DNA from: Acanthacorydalis orientalis
Taxonomy: Eukaryota > Arthropoda > Insecta > Megaloptera > Corydalidae
Assembly: GCA_034766995.1 (NCBI GenBank)
Contig: CM068317.1
Coordinates: 29,758,501 to 29,822,500 of the forward strand
Direction of reading: 5' to 3'
Length of the DNA stretch: 64,000 bases
The position numbers were made by a program, and so were the translations under genes. Numbering within the stretch: position 1 is the stretch's first letter; each line of letters opens with the position of its first letter. Below are positions 12,655 to 25,074 of the stretch, in pieces. The notes under the pieces were generated by a model, which was not told the origin of the DNA, ran no database searches, and saw only the letters and a program-made list of their open reading frames with translations.

Positions 12655-14215
12655 ATGTATGTGTGTATGTATGTATGTATGTATACATGTATGTATGTAT
12701 GTTTGTATGTATACATTTCAAAGATTTTTGTGTTACGATTTTTATTTCGGAATTTTATAAAATGTATATTTAAAAATAATTATAAAGAATATTCCGTGTG
12801 TATGCTGACAAAAGAATCCGAAAGTTTTAAAAATGACTGAAAAACAAATAAAATGTTATATCTAAACCATAAACTTCATTGTTCAAAATATGAAATAATT
12901 ATAAGAAATCATCAAAGGTCTTGTAATTCAAAATGCTTATATAATTTAATTTTGTTAGATTACTGATCTGTATTGATGAATACAGAACTAAAATCGATGT
13001 ATATTGATCTTAAAATTTAAAAACAGGTTACCGGAACAAATCAATAATGCGCAAAGTAAATTACAAAAACTTGTATGTATCATGTGGCGCTAATATGCTT
13101 TTTTTATACTTATCGAGATTAAATATACCCGTCGTTTAATTATAAACGAAGTTGCTGAATCAAATCGATGAATTTATTTTATTTTCAAAACAACTACTTA
13201 AAGTATATTATGCTTATTAAGTATATTATATGATTTTGTAAATAAGAAAAGCTGAAAACTTGAGCATGTATTGCACGTATAATCTCTAACAAAAGCAGCA
13301 AAAAGTTAAAATTTAAGAATATTTTTAATGTGTAATTTTTCTATAAATCCATTTTTCTTGATTATTAATGGAAGCTGGATATTAATTCATTTCATCTACA
13401 ATTGGTTTAATTTTTTTCTAATCTTCATAAAGATTTTGAATTCTTCACCAATTCCAAATCTATCTGAAGACAAAAGATGAACCCAATTGAAGAAGAAATG
13501 AACTCATACACTAAGATTCAGGTTGGTTGATTGATTATTTGAGGTTTAAGAGCGTTCGACACATTAGCGCTCGTTATTAGGATTCAGATAAAATAATCGT
13601 CTCAAATATTTAAACTTTTTGGATATTAAAAAAATCATAAGTGACAAAAATTATGTCCAAAGCTCCTGATGATGTTGAAAATTTCGATATAGAAATGATT
13701 CTTTTTTTCTTTTCTGATAATCTCTTCGGTTAAATTTAATAATATTATTTGTTATCATAGTAATTTTAAATTTAAATATGGCATGAATTCAACTTGTTGA
13801 AACAGAGTTTGTGTTATTTTTTTGGTCCAGAGTAATGAATGATATTTAAATATGAAGAACGGAAGTGTGTATTATAATTAAAAAAATATAAATATTGAAT
13901 TTTATTAATTCTGGATGCCCAGTATGTTGTCCGTGTGTTAAACGTGACAACACTAGAAGAATAATGTGCAGTCATGGATTCATAAAATCACAACTTGCAC
14001 ATTGTAGGAAAAAGATCAAGAAAATAATACAAATAAAGATTACGAGAGAGGAGTGATTTACACGTCAGACCTTAGATTTATGACTGCAAATCACATATGA
14101 GGAGTTTGAAGTAAATAGTATCATTTTTCAATTTTTTACTATTACTTCAGAAAATATGGACATTTTCTATTAATGGAGAATGTAAATAATAAATTATTGG
14201 GTATTATAAATTAAA
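12020..14215. other. Gene-free AT-rich spacer
   Basis: One compound microsatellite at 12602. No coding frame or transposon remnant identified. Confidence 0.7.
12602..12716. repeat. (TA)n-(TG)n-(TATG)n compound microsatellite
   Basis: TA core, then TG, then TATG units with scattered changes. Frames over it encode only Tyr-Ile/Val-Cys strings. Confidence 0.95.
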
Positions 14216-14221
14216 AAAAAA

Positions 14222-14300
14222 AGTTTTTGGTTTGTGGGATAAATGAAAAATGTATTTTTGAAAATGAATTTAGCCGCAGTCTAAATCCACTTCAAGTTAA
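14222..14300. repeat. Foldback family 1, terminal fragment
   Basis: TTTTTGGTTTGTGGGATAAA, then GAATTTAGCCGCAGTC, matches the outer end of the right arm only. Confidence 0.5.
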
Positions 14301-14623
14301 AGTTTCATTTAGAATTGTAAAATGAAAAAAATTGACAAACTATTAAAAAAAATACCGAATGTAAATAATTGAACAATATTTATCCTTAAAAAATATTGTG
14401 TAATAATATTGTTTTGTAATAAATTTAATAATATTATATAATTTCAAAATTGTTAAGAGAAATATGTAATGTTTTAAAAGTTGATATAAAAAGTTATTGA
14501 AAATTTTGCATTTCGAACAAATCAGCCCAATGGATTTTATATGGTCTGCGTTCCATTGTAGTACCGGAATAAATAAGTGAACATCTTTTTTTATTTATTT
14601 ATTTTATACGTCCTATTGTACAG

Positions 14624-14692
14624 CCCATAAGAAGCGATTCTTTTCCTGTTTCGTATTCAAAATCAGATCAAGTTTTGTCGAGACTGTGTAGG
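14624..14692 (+). CDS. Possible terminal exon, very tentative
   Basis: A T-rich tract ending CCTATTGTACAG at 14623 resembles a good acceptor. In the phase left by splicing at 8092, the next 22 codons are open: HKKRFFSCFVFKIRSS, then FVETV and stop TAG at 14690-14692. ETV at a C-terminus would be a class I PDZ ligand. A second frame from the same acceptor is also open for 29 codons, so openness is not strong evidence here. It lies at the edge of a CpG-rich patch that may be regulatory instead. Confidence 0.15.
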
Positions 14693-15060
14693 CATATCAA
14701 ACGATCTATTTAACATATTTTAACCGAACCCATTTCGCAACTGTCTCGTTCCTACCTTATACGGATCATTGTATGCCGAATAGAAACAGTTGTATCGTTT
14801 GAAGCACGAGTTATAACAATTTACCATACACAAATGCATCGTATTGAAACGGTAAGATTTACTGGGTACGCCTTTGACAGTTGTAAATTGAGTTTGGAAT
14901 ACGTTTAAAACACCGATATGGAAAAACACTGGTTTAACAAAACTTGATCGAATTTCGAGATAGTGACGACGTGACGCGACCAAAACGTGAGCCTTCACGC
15001 CGAAGGTGCTAGACGTTTTGGTGTTGATTCTTTTTTTCCATGCTCTCTCATCTCGTTTGT
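14640..15060. promoter_or_regulatory. CpG-rich patch
   Basis: Many CpGs (GACGACGTGACGCGACC, CACGCCGAAGG, GTACGCCTTTG) stand out from the AT-rich flanks, and there are no microsatellites inside. It is a candidate conserved regulatory element or eroded exon. A 92-codon minus-strand frame here has no recognisable features. Confidence 0.3.
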
Positions 15061-15559
15061 TATCTTATAAAAATATCAGTTTCATTTACACTTTATTTAC
15101 CTGATACATGGTTCATTTCGTTCAATTATATGTGTATGTATATGTACGAATAATATGTTCATACATATATGTGTTGTTATTGAGAACATGTATTCTTTTT
15201 TATTTTATGATTAAATTTTGAAGGAAAATAAATCATCATACTATTAACACATTATTATTTATCATACATGGATTCTTAGAAGGAATAGTTAATATAAAAA
15301 TTACATTTATGAGTATCTTCCATTAAACACTTCTACTTAAATCTTTGTTATCAGATATAAAACAGTTTCTTATTCGTGTTAGAAAATTATTAATATTTCT
15401 GCTTTTTACAAGACATTACGTATCAAAATATTTTTTAATCAGTTGATCATTTGTTAAAATGTGATATCTATAGCACATACTGTCTTATACAACAGAATAT
15501 CAAAATATCTTTCTATATGTACAAAATAATTCCTTCGTAAAATTTTCACAAAACATTAT

Positions 15560-16020
15560 TTTTCGTGTAGATCACCTCCTCGCAACACCACTCCTCCCGT
15601 TTCACTCTACAAGTAGCACGTTAACTATTCCAGATCATCAATGATTGGTTGATGGATATCACGTAGTCTCTGTTCTGATTGGTTAACATCAGTCACATTC
15701 ACGTAGCTCTCTCACGGTGTACAACAAAAGAGGTGTATAAAGTGTCAATGTAAAATTGATGACATTTATTGAAAATGTTGTATTCACTGAAGCTTTAGAG
15801 TAAAAAAATTGTAACACATTTTAACATTGTATTTTTTTGTTAATTTTTATCAGCTTTTCCAATAAACATTTTATAACTTACATTTTATGCAGATTATTTG
15901 TGCGTATAATTTGTTAATTACTGTTTTTGGAAAACGAAACTGTTTTTGAAAGGAATGAGCAAGCATCAGCGAGCGTAGCGAGTAGGGGTCAGAGTTCTCT
16001 GGTATTTAAAAAAAGAATTA
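15560..16020 (+). repeat. Interspersed repeat family 4 with 34-base units, copy 1
   Basis: Two in-register units start GATTGGTTGATGGATATCAC (15642-15675) and GATTGGTTAACATCAGTCAC (15676-15711). About 250 bases on comes AGCGAGCGTAGCGAGTAGGG, then GTC. Both the 34-base unit and the GAGCG motif recur together at 28641-28860. Confidence 0.55.
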
Positions 16021-16375
16021 TGCAGTTCTGTATTTACGTTCAGTACAAAGTGTACGTGCACATCTCTTTAAATCTTAAATTTGCAAAAATAAAGATATAA
16101 CACCATACAACCGATGTATGTATAAGCGCATGACTTTCAAACAATCTGCTTCATTAAAACAAAAAAAAATGTTCAATATATGTAACTAGGAGATCACCCA
16201 AGTAAAGCCCATGAATAGAAGGTGGGCTTGACTGCATAATAATGCTACCGTAGAGTGGTATGCTTCATTATCATACAATTCACTCGCTTCGTGATTTCAC
16301 AGACAGAAAAGTTTTGTGTCTGAAAAATCAAATAACCGGTCTATAAATAATGTATTCGACTTTATATTAAATAAA

Positions 16376-16378
<3 letters not shown>

Positions 16379-16431
<53 letters not shown>
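16379..16431. repeat. (TA)n microsatellite
   Basis: Perfect TA run. Confidence 0.95.
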
Positions 16432-16435
<4 letters not shown>

Positions 16436-16893
16436 GTTAATCAAATAAGAACATAAGCAAGGTTAAGAGAAAAACCAGTGTGTATTTTTTATTTAAAAAA
16501 AACCTGCATGAAAGATACATTTTACGCTTTTTCGGAATATATTAATAAGAAATCCATTCTTCTTATTATTTAATTACGATTTTGTAAAATCTTACTATGT
16601 TTCAAACCGAATGTTCGGTTTAAAAATATTTACTCGGTCCTACTCTGTCGTAGGATGTTGGTAAGATGCTGAAAACTGTTGGTTCTTTTTTCAATAAATC
16701 TTATTTTATAAGTGAACAAACGTTTTTTTATCGAATTATAATTCTGCGACTGTGTAAGCTATTTCATTATTTATATTTATTGTAATCTTTACATTTTTAT
16801 TCAAAAAGATTATTCAGTACCTTGGATCATTAATAAGATCTAGTTTCGATTTTGTATTCCCAATCGTATATCTATAGATTAAAAAGGAAACGT

Positions 16894-16897
<4 letters not shown>

Positions 16898-16981
<84 letters not shown>
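16898..16981. repeat. (TA)n microsatellite
   Basis: TA run broken once by CA. Confidence 0.95.
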
Positions 16982-16983
<2 letters not shown>

Positions 16984-17515
16984 CTTATAAATGTATTTAG
17001 TTATGAACTATTTTTTTCTATTTATTTTGTAATACTTTTCTCAAAAGTTCAGCATTAAATCGAATTTAGTTAAAGTAACTTGGCTCAGAATAATTTATTA
17101 TTCAATCTGTGATATTTTTGCAGTGTAACATGTTTTATTTATCAATTATTAGTATAATTTACGTCCTATTTATTTCTATAAATAAATATTGAACACATTT
17201 TTAACTTATTAACCCAATTGGTGCGCATTGATTGATACAGAACGATTGTTCAGGCTAGACATTTTTATATTATTATAAATAAATATAAAAATATGTAATA
17301 TCCCAAATTATTTTTAAGGAATTGATATAATGTAATTCACCTTAAAAATAGGGACACCAATTCAATGATTTACAAGTACAGCGTAAAAACTATTTTTACA
17401 TTTAATTCATGATATCGTGGAAGGCACACTGATTGGTTTAAACAATTAAAAATGGTTTGAAGTACTCTAAAAATTCGCCTGATAAGAATACCGGCAAAAA
17501 TTGAATAAGTCGATC

Positions 17516-17517
<2 letters not shown>

Positions 17518-17600
<83 letters not shown>

Positions 17601-17612
17601 ATATGTATATAA
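17518..17612. repeat. (TA)n microsatellite
   Basis: 75-base TA core with TATG units at the right edge. Confidence 0.95.
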
Positions 17613-18088
17613 TTAATCATAGTGTCACAAGTTTCACAAAACTTGAAGAAAACTAATTAAGTGTTCTAGTGTGTACATATAAAATCCAACCACAGGACCC
17701 TTTAACTCTTCTACCATTTATTTTTACGCCTCCGAAACGACACAATAGCAGCTCCATGCCTTAAAAAAAGTAAATGACACGACTAAAAAAAATCAAACGT
17801 TATTGTTCAGCCTCTAAAGCCATATACCCTGTTCATAAATCTTAGCATCACAAAAAAAAACACCGAATAAAACGTATGTATGTGTGTGTACAGTAAACAG
17901 AACTGGTTCCAAAAAGTTCCAACATTAATGTACTTGGTGTTATGGTATGAATTGAATAAATGTACTATATCTAAATGTAGTATTAAGAGTTTTTTATATT
18001 ATAGAAGATTATAGTGTAAATGTGAGATTGTTTATTGAGATATTTGCGTCTTTGTGTTTTCTATGATAGATACAAGTTTTTTCTCCGA

Positions 18089-18089
<1 letters not shown>

Positions 18090-18138
<49 letters not shown>
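18090..18138. repeat. (TA)n microsatellite
   Basis: Perfect TA run. Confidence 0.95.
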
Positions 18139-18140
<2 letters not shown>

Positions 18141-18822
18141 TTTCATAATAATACCTTGGTTTTCCAAAATAAGTATAAAAGTGTATAATAAGTAAGTAAA
18201 TTAAATATGTTGAATAAATACAGGTTTAATATGATCAAATTCGGCATTTTCGTTTAATATTATTTTTAATGCCCTGAAAGTTTTTATTAATCGTATGTCT
18301 TTTTGTAAAAATAATACCGTCAGTTTTGTTATCGTTCAACTTAGTTTTCTATTTTTTATAGATGTTTGTATTTTTTGAAAATATTTTTTACCAGTGGTGT
18401 AGAATTTAAAGTTGATTAAACTACCCTTAAAATTGTATGATACACTGAAGAGTTCTTCAGAATTGTTGGTCTTACTTTGAACTTATAATTGTTTTTTTTT
18501 TTTAATTAATATAAACCGAATAGCTGTTCAGTTTTTATTTAAAATTAAAATAAAAAGGCTATTCTCATGTCTTTTCTGAATTGATTTCAATTATGTAAAA
18601 TTTGGCTAATAGATTATATGAGAGAACTAAATTATAAACTGATTCTTCACTGTTTTATTTGTATAAATGGTTGTTCGTACAAATTTAGATTAGAAAAAGC
18701 TGCTAGGTGAACAGTTATTATTTATACAAATAAATCAAGACGTGGTGTTAAACATTTTAAAAATTTTCTCATTTATTACATTATTTTTGCATTTTTTTAA
18801 AAAAATTATAAATAGCATTGAT

Positions 18823-18852
18823 GAGGTGAGGTGAGGTGAAGTAAGGTAGGGT
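18823..18852 (+). repeat. (GAGGT)n minisatellite
   Basis: GAGGT repeated with drift to GAAGT and AAGGT over 30 bases. Confidence 0.7.
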
Positions 18853-19259
18853 TTCACTACTATCAGTCAATTAATAATCGAATTATCATTCTGTTTAGTG
18901 GAAAATAGTCATTTAATTTCCAAAAAAATAAGTTCTTCTTTTATAAGTAATTACTATAATGTTTTAGAGTTATTCTTTTACGAAAAAAAAATGAAAAATC
19001 AGTCCCGTACTCAAACGCTACATAGTATCAAAATCCCTGATATTAATTTACTTTCCAGCAATAGATATAAACTGTGTTCAATAATGTGGTTACGAAAGAG
19101 ATAAATATTTTTGTTGGTTCGTAGGTAATTAGAAAATCCCATACCTGTATTGTTAAATAGATATACGGGTTTTGTTTAACTGAAGGATACTAAACGAACT
19201 AATTATTATGTATAAAGAAAAAAGAAATAAAATATCCTATGTTTATATGTATTGAAAAG

Positions 19260-19740
19260 AAATAACCAGTCACACGTGCATTTTTCCACGATAACATTGT
19301 CAGGTATCTTGAATGTTACGACCTACACTAAACAGCTTGTCTGTAACCGAAAAACATGCGTTCTTTTAGTTAGCTCTATTGCCGGCCAGTGAGGTGTTTT
19401 GTTATGGTCGTTTTTTTTTACATACATATAATTTTTATTCGTTTTGTGATCGAACGTTTCCGATGTCTCGGTCTTTTCCAGCCATATAGGTGTGTGCATG
19501 AATGTGTATGTGTGTTTTTTTATTTATTTTTTTATTTTGTCGCGTCCTGTCCGGTTTTGTTAGTGCCACAGTGAGTATTTTATCACTTTGGTCGTTCGTT
19601 ATTTTCGTGTTAAACGAAACGATCTTTTTCTTAAACGTATCGAATAGTTTTTTTTTTACTTCGCCGCATTTCTGATACGCATCTGATACGATCTTGATTC
19701 ACGAATACGTGAGTATCGAAATAATGGATACTATTATGAA
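19260..19740. promoter_or_regulatory. CpG-rich patch
   Basis: It includes GATCGAACGTTTCCGATGTC, TTGTCGCGTCCTGTCCGG and repeated TCGTT/AACGA motifs between 19570 and 19720. It is free of TA arrays. Candidate enhancer or promoter; no start site can be assigned. Confidence 0.3.
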
Positions 19741-20490
19741 CATCTTGAAGAATTCAAAAGCAATTCATCTACATAAAAAATGTACTGTGATTAAACGCAC
19801 GAGTCTACACAACGAAGGTTATTGCCCGCAGTAAATCTCTTATTCTTCTTTGATTATTTTCTTTTCACGTATCATTTCTATTCTATTCAATGAAGAAATG
19901 TAATAAAATAAGTGTTTTTGATTTTTCACGAATACATTTTCATTCCACAAACTACACATCTCTTTTTTATGGACAAAATGTTTAATGATTGACTATATCT
20001 CATTTGAATAATTACTTATGCGCATTTCAATAATGTTTCTTTTATCTTCAAACCACTAACGTATAGAAAAAAAATTTACCTTCGAACTCCGTCAAACTCT
20101 TTGTACAAACTTATTACGTTTACGCACTGAAAGGTTAACATTTTCAATTTGAAACAGCGGCGAATTGACTTCTAATCTTTTCTTTGTTTGCATTTAGTTA
20201 TGGAAAGTATTCGTTCCTGCTTTGTTATAATATTTATATGTTTTTAAGAAAAATATTCCTATTTTTTTTCTTTTTTCTTTTAATGAATAATGAAAATTAT
20301 CCATTGTTAATTAAATCGTATTTCTAATGATCCAATTTCTCGCACCACTATTCGGTTTTCTTAATAAATCATAATGTCTTAATAATTTTATGTTTAAAAT
20401 GTCTGAAAGTATGTAATCAAAATTATTTAATCGCTTTTCTTCCTAAAATCTATTAGTTCCGCTATATATTTCATTGTGAATTATATATAT

Positions 20491-20700
20491 GTTTGTCCTG
20501 CGGACAAAGTGACATGAAATGTGGGTGAGGATGTCCATGGTGACGAGGAATGTTTGCTTTGTCAGCTCATAGGTTTCAAGTTTAATTCATTAGGTTTAGT
20601 TCTTAGGTATTTTTTATTTTTAAATATATTGTATTGTAAAAGCCAATAAACAGTTTTTTCTTTCTGTTTCTTTCTATTTTCTATTTATCTTATATTTTCT
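20491..20700 (+). repeat. Interspersed repeat family 3, copy 1
   Basis: It starts with a short hairpin (TTTGTCCTGCGGACAAA), then GTGACATGAAATGTGGG, TTTGCTTTGTCAGCTC, TTCTTAGGTATTTT, and CAATAAACAGTTTTTTCTTT followed by a CTTTCT-rich tail. The simple tail could suggest a retroposed (SINE-like) origin, but no tRNA-like promoter boxes were seen. Confidence 0.6.
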
Positions 20701-21479
20701 TTCTATTTATTATTGAATTCATTGTGTGTGTTTCTTTTTTAAAAAAAACAAGATGTTTATGCAAATATACTTTAATTTAGCTTGTGGATTAGAACTACTG
20801 GATAGTTTTTTTATTAATAATTAATATATTTGCTTAGAAATTACATTTTTATTTCTTAATTTGTTTCTTAAGTAGATATCCGTTAGTTCTATTTATAAAA
20901 CGTTACTAATTATGTAAAGCCGAGTTCAAAAAAAAACTACACACGTGTGATTATTATTAGAAATATTTACACGTTTCTGTTTATTGTTTACTAATAAACC
21001 CACGTTGTTTTCTATTACCGTAAAAACAAAATGTCAACTTTTAAAAAATTCACACTCACGAACCATTGTCAGTTTTTGAAACAAGTAATACCGAATTTTC
21101 GGAGTAAAAAAATCTACAGTGATTTAAAAAATTTCAAGATGAGATTTTATTGTTAATAAAACAAAAAATTATTATTATTTATAATAGTATAATTACAAAT
21201 TCTCTGAAATCGAACATGTATTTTAATTACTTTCAACAACAAAAATCCTTATATATAATATTCCCAAAAAAAAAACTTGTTTTCAGGTCATCAAGCCAAG
21301 ATATAAAATTATATAATATATTTTCAATAAAAGGAATGGAATCAATGGCACTCTTTATTATTATTATTATTTATTATACCTATAGAAAGAAAAAAGGGTA
21401 TATTCACGTTTTTATGAGGTTTAGATCGTCGAAATAACATTTGATATTTGTGATGTTTTGTATAAATTCCATCTTAAAT

Positions 21480-21775
21480 AATCGTGCGACCGAAACGATA
21501 CAAAAAAAATGTTTTATTGTCAACGTTGAAGGCCAAGCGAGAGCAACAGTGCAGCGTTCATGGAAACCAGAGCGAGATCATAATGCGTTTGATATTGTAT
21601 ACGTCACGTATGCCCTTTACGCCGTTGTGTGCCGCTCGCGACCATAACTAATCGCCACAAATTGTGACGGCCGCCTGGTGACTATCGAAGCCAAGACCAC
21701 ACGATTGTGAACGTTAATCGTGCGAGACTGTTTTTAACACATTTTGTTGCGTTCAGGTAGTAAATACGTGCATGC
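21480..21775. promoter_or_regulatory. CpG-dense patch
   Basis: More than 20 CpGs by eye in under 300 bases (TCGTGCGACCGAAACG, GCCGCTCGCGACC, GACGGCCGCCTGG). It ends at TTGTTGCGTTCAG, directly followed by donor-like GTAGTA (21759). It could be an unmethylated promoter with an untranslated first exon, or an enhancer. Confidence 0.35.
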
Positions 21776-21818
21776 ACACAATATATATCCCTACACGCTC
21801 GCAAACACACAAATACAT

Positions 21819-21837
21819 ATTATATATGTATATGTAC

Positions 21838-21898
<61 letters not shown>
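21819..21898. repeat. (TA)n microsatellite
   Basis: Interrupted TATG/TACA start, then a TA run. It follows the CpG-dense patch at 21480. Confidence 0.95.
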
Positions 21899-22776
21899 TA
21901 TGAGTATGAATATGAAATATTTACTTTAATTTCAAAATAAATGTTTAAAATGTTTTCAAGTGTTCTAAAACATATATTTGGCACAGTAAAATCAGCGAAG
22001 AATGACACAGCATAATTATTCATTATTGTCTTACGTAATTTCGGTCAAAAACAGAAGTGTAGTTAAGAAAGTTCGGAACTAACCTTTAGTATATTGCGTC
22101 GTGTATCGCAAAAACTGTACGAATATCAATTATAATTCGTTTTAGGACATATTAACACTCGTGTATGGTCATGTTCTAATTTCATCATATTTCATGAGAC
22201 AATTATTTCGTTCGCCATATATGCATGCATATGTTACTAAATGCATGTATTAAAACTAATCTTTAACCGCAAAGGAAATTGTGATAATAAAGTATTACTT
22301 TCTTTCTTTTATATACACATATGTCTGTATGTAACAGTTATGCAATCAAAACCCTTCCAGTCTAATGATAGTATTTGTTTTTAATTAATACAACTAAGAT
22401 CTAGTATGCGGTTAAAATAATATGAACTCTGTTTCATAAACACTAATAAAAAATATATTCATATCTCACAAAATAAATCCAATGCACTTTGTTTTTCGTT
22501 GAAAATGAACTATAAATTGTTACTATGGAAATTTTAATATTTTCTAGAAAATTTATTTCTTCTCAATTTTTTAAGTAGCATTGCCTTTATTGAGATCTTC
22601 ATACTTGCTCGTCTAAAAAATCTTAACAAATGAGGTGTAATTGTTCTTATTGTATTTCCCAAACATTTTTTTTTACTGAAAATAAGTATATGCCACTGAT
22701 GCTATATTAGAAAAATTGTTAATAAGCAGGCTAACACCTAAAAAGGCGGACCTAGCCTCGATTCTAAATCACAAAA

Positions 22777-23165
22777 AAGTTCTGATACTATAACTACATT
22801 CACTTTTCCAAATGAATTATTTTTTCATCCCAGAAACCTCACCAAAATTTTTTTAATCAAAAATATTCAATAAAGTATTATTTATAATATTTGATTGTAG
22901 ATTATTTGCATTTCGGTGGCAATGCTATCATCCGCAAAGAGCCGAAGTACAGAAAAGTCTTCAACAATCTTCAATAGGTTTTCAGAAAATCTTCAATTTC
23001 AAAAAAAAAACATCTTCAGGGAGATTTTTCTGTACCTTGGCGCTCAAAGGGTAATGGCGTTGCCATAGAAATGCACATAAGCAACAATCAAAAATAATCA
23101 ATTATAATTTACAGAATATTTTTAATCGAAAAAAAATGGTGTGGTTTGTAAAGAGAAACAAGAAT
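22777..23165. repeat. Foldback repeat family 1, near-complete copy
   Basis: Two long inverted arms, each about 150 bases, meet near 23010. Left arm: ACCTCACC, then ATCAAAAATATTCAATAAAG, then GATTATTTGCATTTCGGTGG, then GTACAGAAAAGTCTTC. The right arm is its inverted, diverged copy (TTTTTCTGTACCTTGG, then ATGCACATAAGCAACAATCA, then GGTGTGGTTTG). It is the best copy of a family with about a dozen pieces in this window. No coding capacity. It abuts the mariner pseudogene region. Confidence 0.75.
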
Positions 23166-23274
23166 TTGCAAAACTTCTGAATCATTTATAAAACTACAAT
23201 AGATGCAGGTAGTTGAATAAGGAAAGCATGTTATGATTGAATGCGCCAAGTTTATTTTTCTCAATGGTAAATAA

Positions 23275-23319
<45 letters not shown>

Positions 23320-23412
23320 GAAATTGTAGCATTTCTTTTATATATATATTCGAAATTGTAGCATTTCCTCTCTCTTTCTCTCTTTCTTACACACACACAC
23401 ACAAACACACAC
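23275..23412. repeat. (TA)n, (CT)n and (CA)n complex with 20-base duplication
   Basis: The TA run is followed by ATTCGAAATTGTAGCATTTC (23316-23335), a short TA run, the same 20 bases again (23348-23367), then CT and CA runs. It replaces the C-terminus of the mariner pseudogene. Confidence 0.9.
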
Positions 23413-23429
23413 CATTCATCTCTCTGCCT

Positions 23430-24207
23430 CAGTGTTTGTGTCACGGCTATAGCAACCTGGGACCGAGCATTGTCATGGAGAAAAATCACTTTTCGGCAAT
23501 TTGATGCAATTGATGGTCGTTTTTGCATCAAATTATAATTCAAACGCTCCAATTGTTGTCGATAACGTTCGGCAGTGATTGTTTTCTTCGGTTTCAACAG
23601 CTCATAATACACGACACCCTCCATATCCCACCAAATAGAGAGCATTGCTTTGTGACCGTGGATGTTTCGGTTTGGTGTCGATGTTTACGGTTGACTAAGA
23701 TCGAGCCATGATTTTTTGCGTTTCGGATTGTCGAAATAGATCCATTTTTTCATCGCCGGTCACGATACGCCACAAGAAACTCTTCGTTTTATACCTTAAA
23801 GAAATCGAGATGTTCAAACGATTAGCAATGGCATTTTCGGCCAATTCATGTGGCAGCCATCTCACTTCTTTCTGAATATTTCCCATGGCTTGTAAACGTC
23901 GTGAAGTGGTTGATTTGTCGACTTCGCGCTGTTGAGCCAATTCTGTGAGTGTTTAAGCAGGGTTGTTTTCTTCTAACAGAACCTGCAGTTGTTCATCTTC
24001 GAACTTTTTCAATTGACCTGGCTGTTGTTCGTCGTGAACGTCACAATCACCACTTCCGAATCGTCGAAACCATCTTTTCGTACTGTTTCCGATGGAGCAG
24101 ATTCGCCATAAAAGTTTTCGCAAGCATCGATGAGTTTCAGCTGAACTTTTTTTCAAATCAAAGTAGTGTAGAAGTACACATCGGAATAACAACTTATCGT
24201 GTTCCAT
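23430..24207 (-). pseudogene. Mariner transposase pseudogene, C-terminus lost
   Basis: This is a decayed cut-and-paste mariner (DD34D) transposase read leftwards from ATG at 24207. The N-terminal DNA-binding part (MEHDKLLFRCVLLHYF, then WFRRFGSGDCDVHDE) covers about 90 codons. An in-frame TAA near 23950 follows ENNPA. The middle (LQAMGNIQKEVRWLPHELAE) runs to the first catalytic motif, IVTGDEK. There one extra base shifts the frame, and a further stop falls a few codons later. Reading resumes with the IWWDMEGVVYYELLKP block and the second catalytic Asp in VIFLHDNARS. Homology ends at VTQTL; the third Asp motif (SPDLAPSD) and everything after it are missing and are replaced by CA, CT and TA microsatellites. 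It cannot make active enzyme. Confidence 0.95.
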
Positions 24208-24388
24208 TTTAATTCGGTTATAGAAACGCACGTGTGTAAAGAAAGGATGGGGGCTGATAACTGAATTTTAGTAGGAAATTTTTACACTTCAAAATGACAG
24301 AGACATCTGTCTCTACCAACAGCATACGCACCTAAAGCTATCTACACGTGAACAGCGGCTTTCAATGCAACCTCCATACATGTATACA

Positions 24389-24391
<3 letters not shown>

Positions 24392-24438
<47 letters not shown>
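24392..24438. repeat. (TA)n microsatellite
   Basis: TA run just upstream of the mariner leader. Confidence 0.95.
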
Positions 24439-24441
<3 letters not shown>

Positions 24442-24642
24442 AAGTATTATTTATTTGGTTCCAGCAAAAACCTGTGCGAATCTTATTTAAATTAAAATGA
24501 CGCAATACACTTCATATATTCCATCAATGGGTTTTGATTACAACTAACCAGAAATGTAAAATTGGATCGATATTTACAATATAATTAACTCACATTCGAA
24601 TAATTCGACATTGAATGTCATTCGTACAAATGCACACACGCA

Positions 24643-24643
24643 T

Positions 24644-24711
<68 letters not shown>

Positions 24712-24727
24712 TACATGCATGCATGCA
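24643..24727. repeat. (TA)n-(GCAT)n microsatellite
   Basis: TA run followed by GCATACATGCATGCATGC. Confidence 0.95.
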
Positions 24728-24992
24728 AGTTTCTATGTATGTTTAATTATGATATGAATGTATATTTACAATAATATATTCATTTCATATCAAAACGACA
24801 TGAAAATACAAATCATTATCATCGTATATTTTGTTAGCCCGCGGCAAGGCAACTCCTCGACCGTCGAGCCACCGTGTTTGTGCGCGTGTAATTACCTTGG
24901 TAATCGCTGCGGGGCATCGACATCGCGTCCAGGCAAAATATTACGATTGCCATACAATGTTTAAACAAGAACAAAATGCCTTTTCATATATA

Positions 24993-25070
24993 CGGTGTAT
25001 CGAAAAGAAAGTAATGCCATTACAATTTATTGTGCCTATAAAAGTTGCACAAATTAAGAAAATAGAATAA
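24993..25070 (+). mobile_element. Possible mariner end fragment
   Basis: After TA, the sequence CGGTGTATCGAAAAGAAAGT followed by AATGCCATTAC resembles a mariner terminal repeat. No partner or transposase remnant was seen, so the call rests on the motif alone. Confidence 0.25.
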
Positions 25071-25074
25071 TAGA

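Larger units (their letters stand above)
16030..19255. other. Gene-free spacer with four TA arrays
   Basis: At 16209-16229 a small stem (GCCCA…TGGGC) is present. At 17215, TTAACCCAATTGGTGCGC is a possible but unpaired TTAA-type end. Nothing else recognised. Confidence 0.65.

Noticed and set aside
14720..14998. 92-codon minus-strand frame
   Set aside because: No recognisable motif, and CpG-rich DNA lengthens open frames. Recorded only as a CpG patch.
15960..15985. AGCGAGCGTAGCGAG, which looks bacterial or rRNA-like
   Set aside because: It recurs at 28845 with the same flanking repeat units, so it belongs to an interspersed repeat.
24830..24960. On the minus strand, TGGCTCGACGG resembles a tRNA A box in a G+C-rich patch
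   Set aside because: No B box follows at tRNA or SINE spacing and the fold is not tRNA-like.
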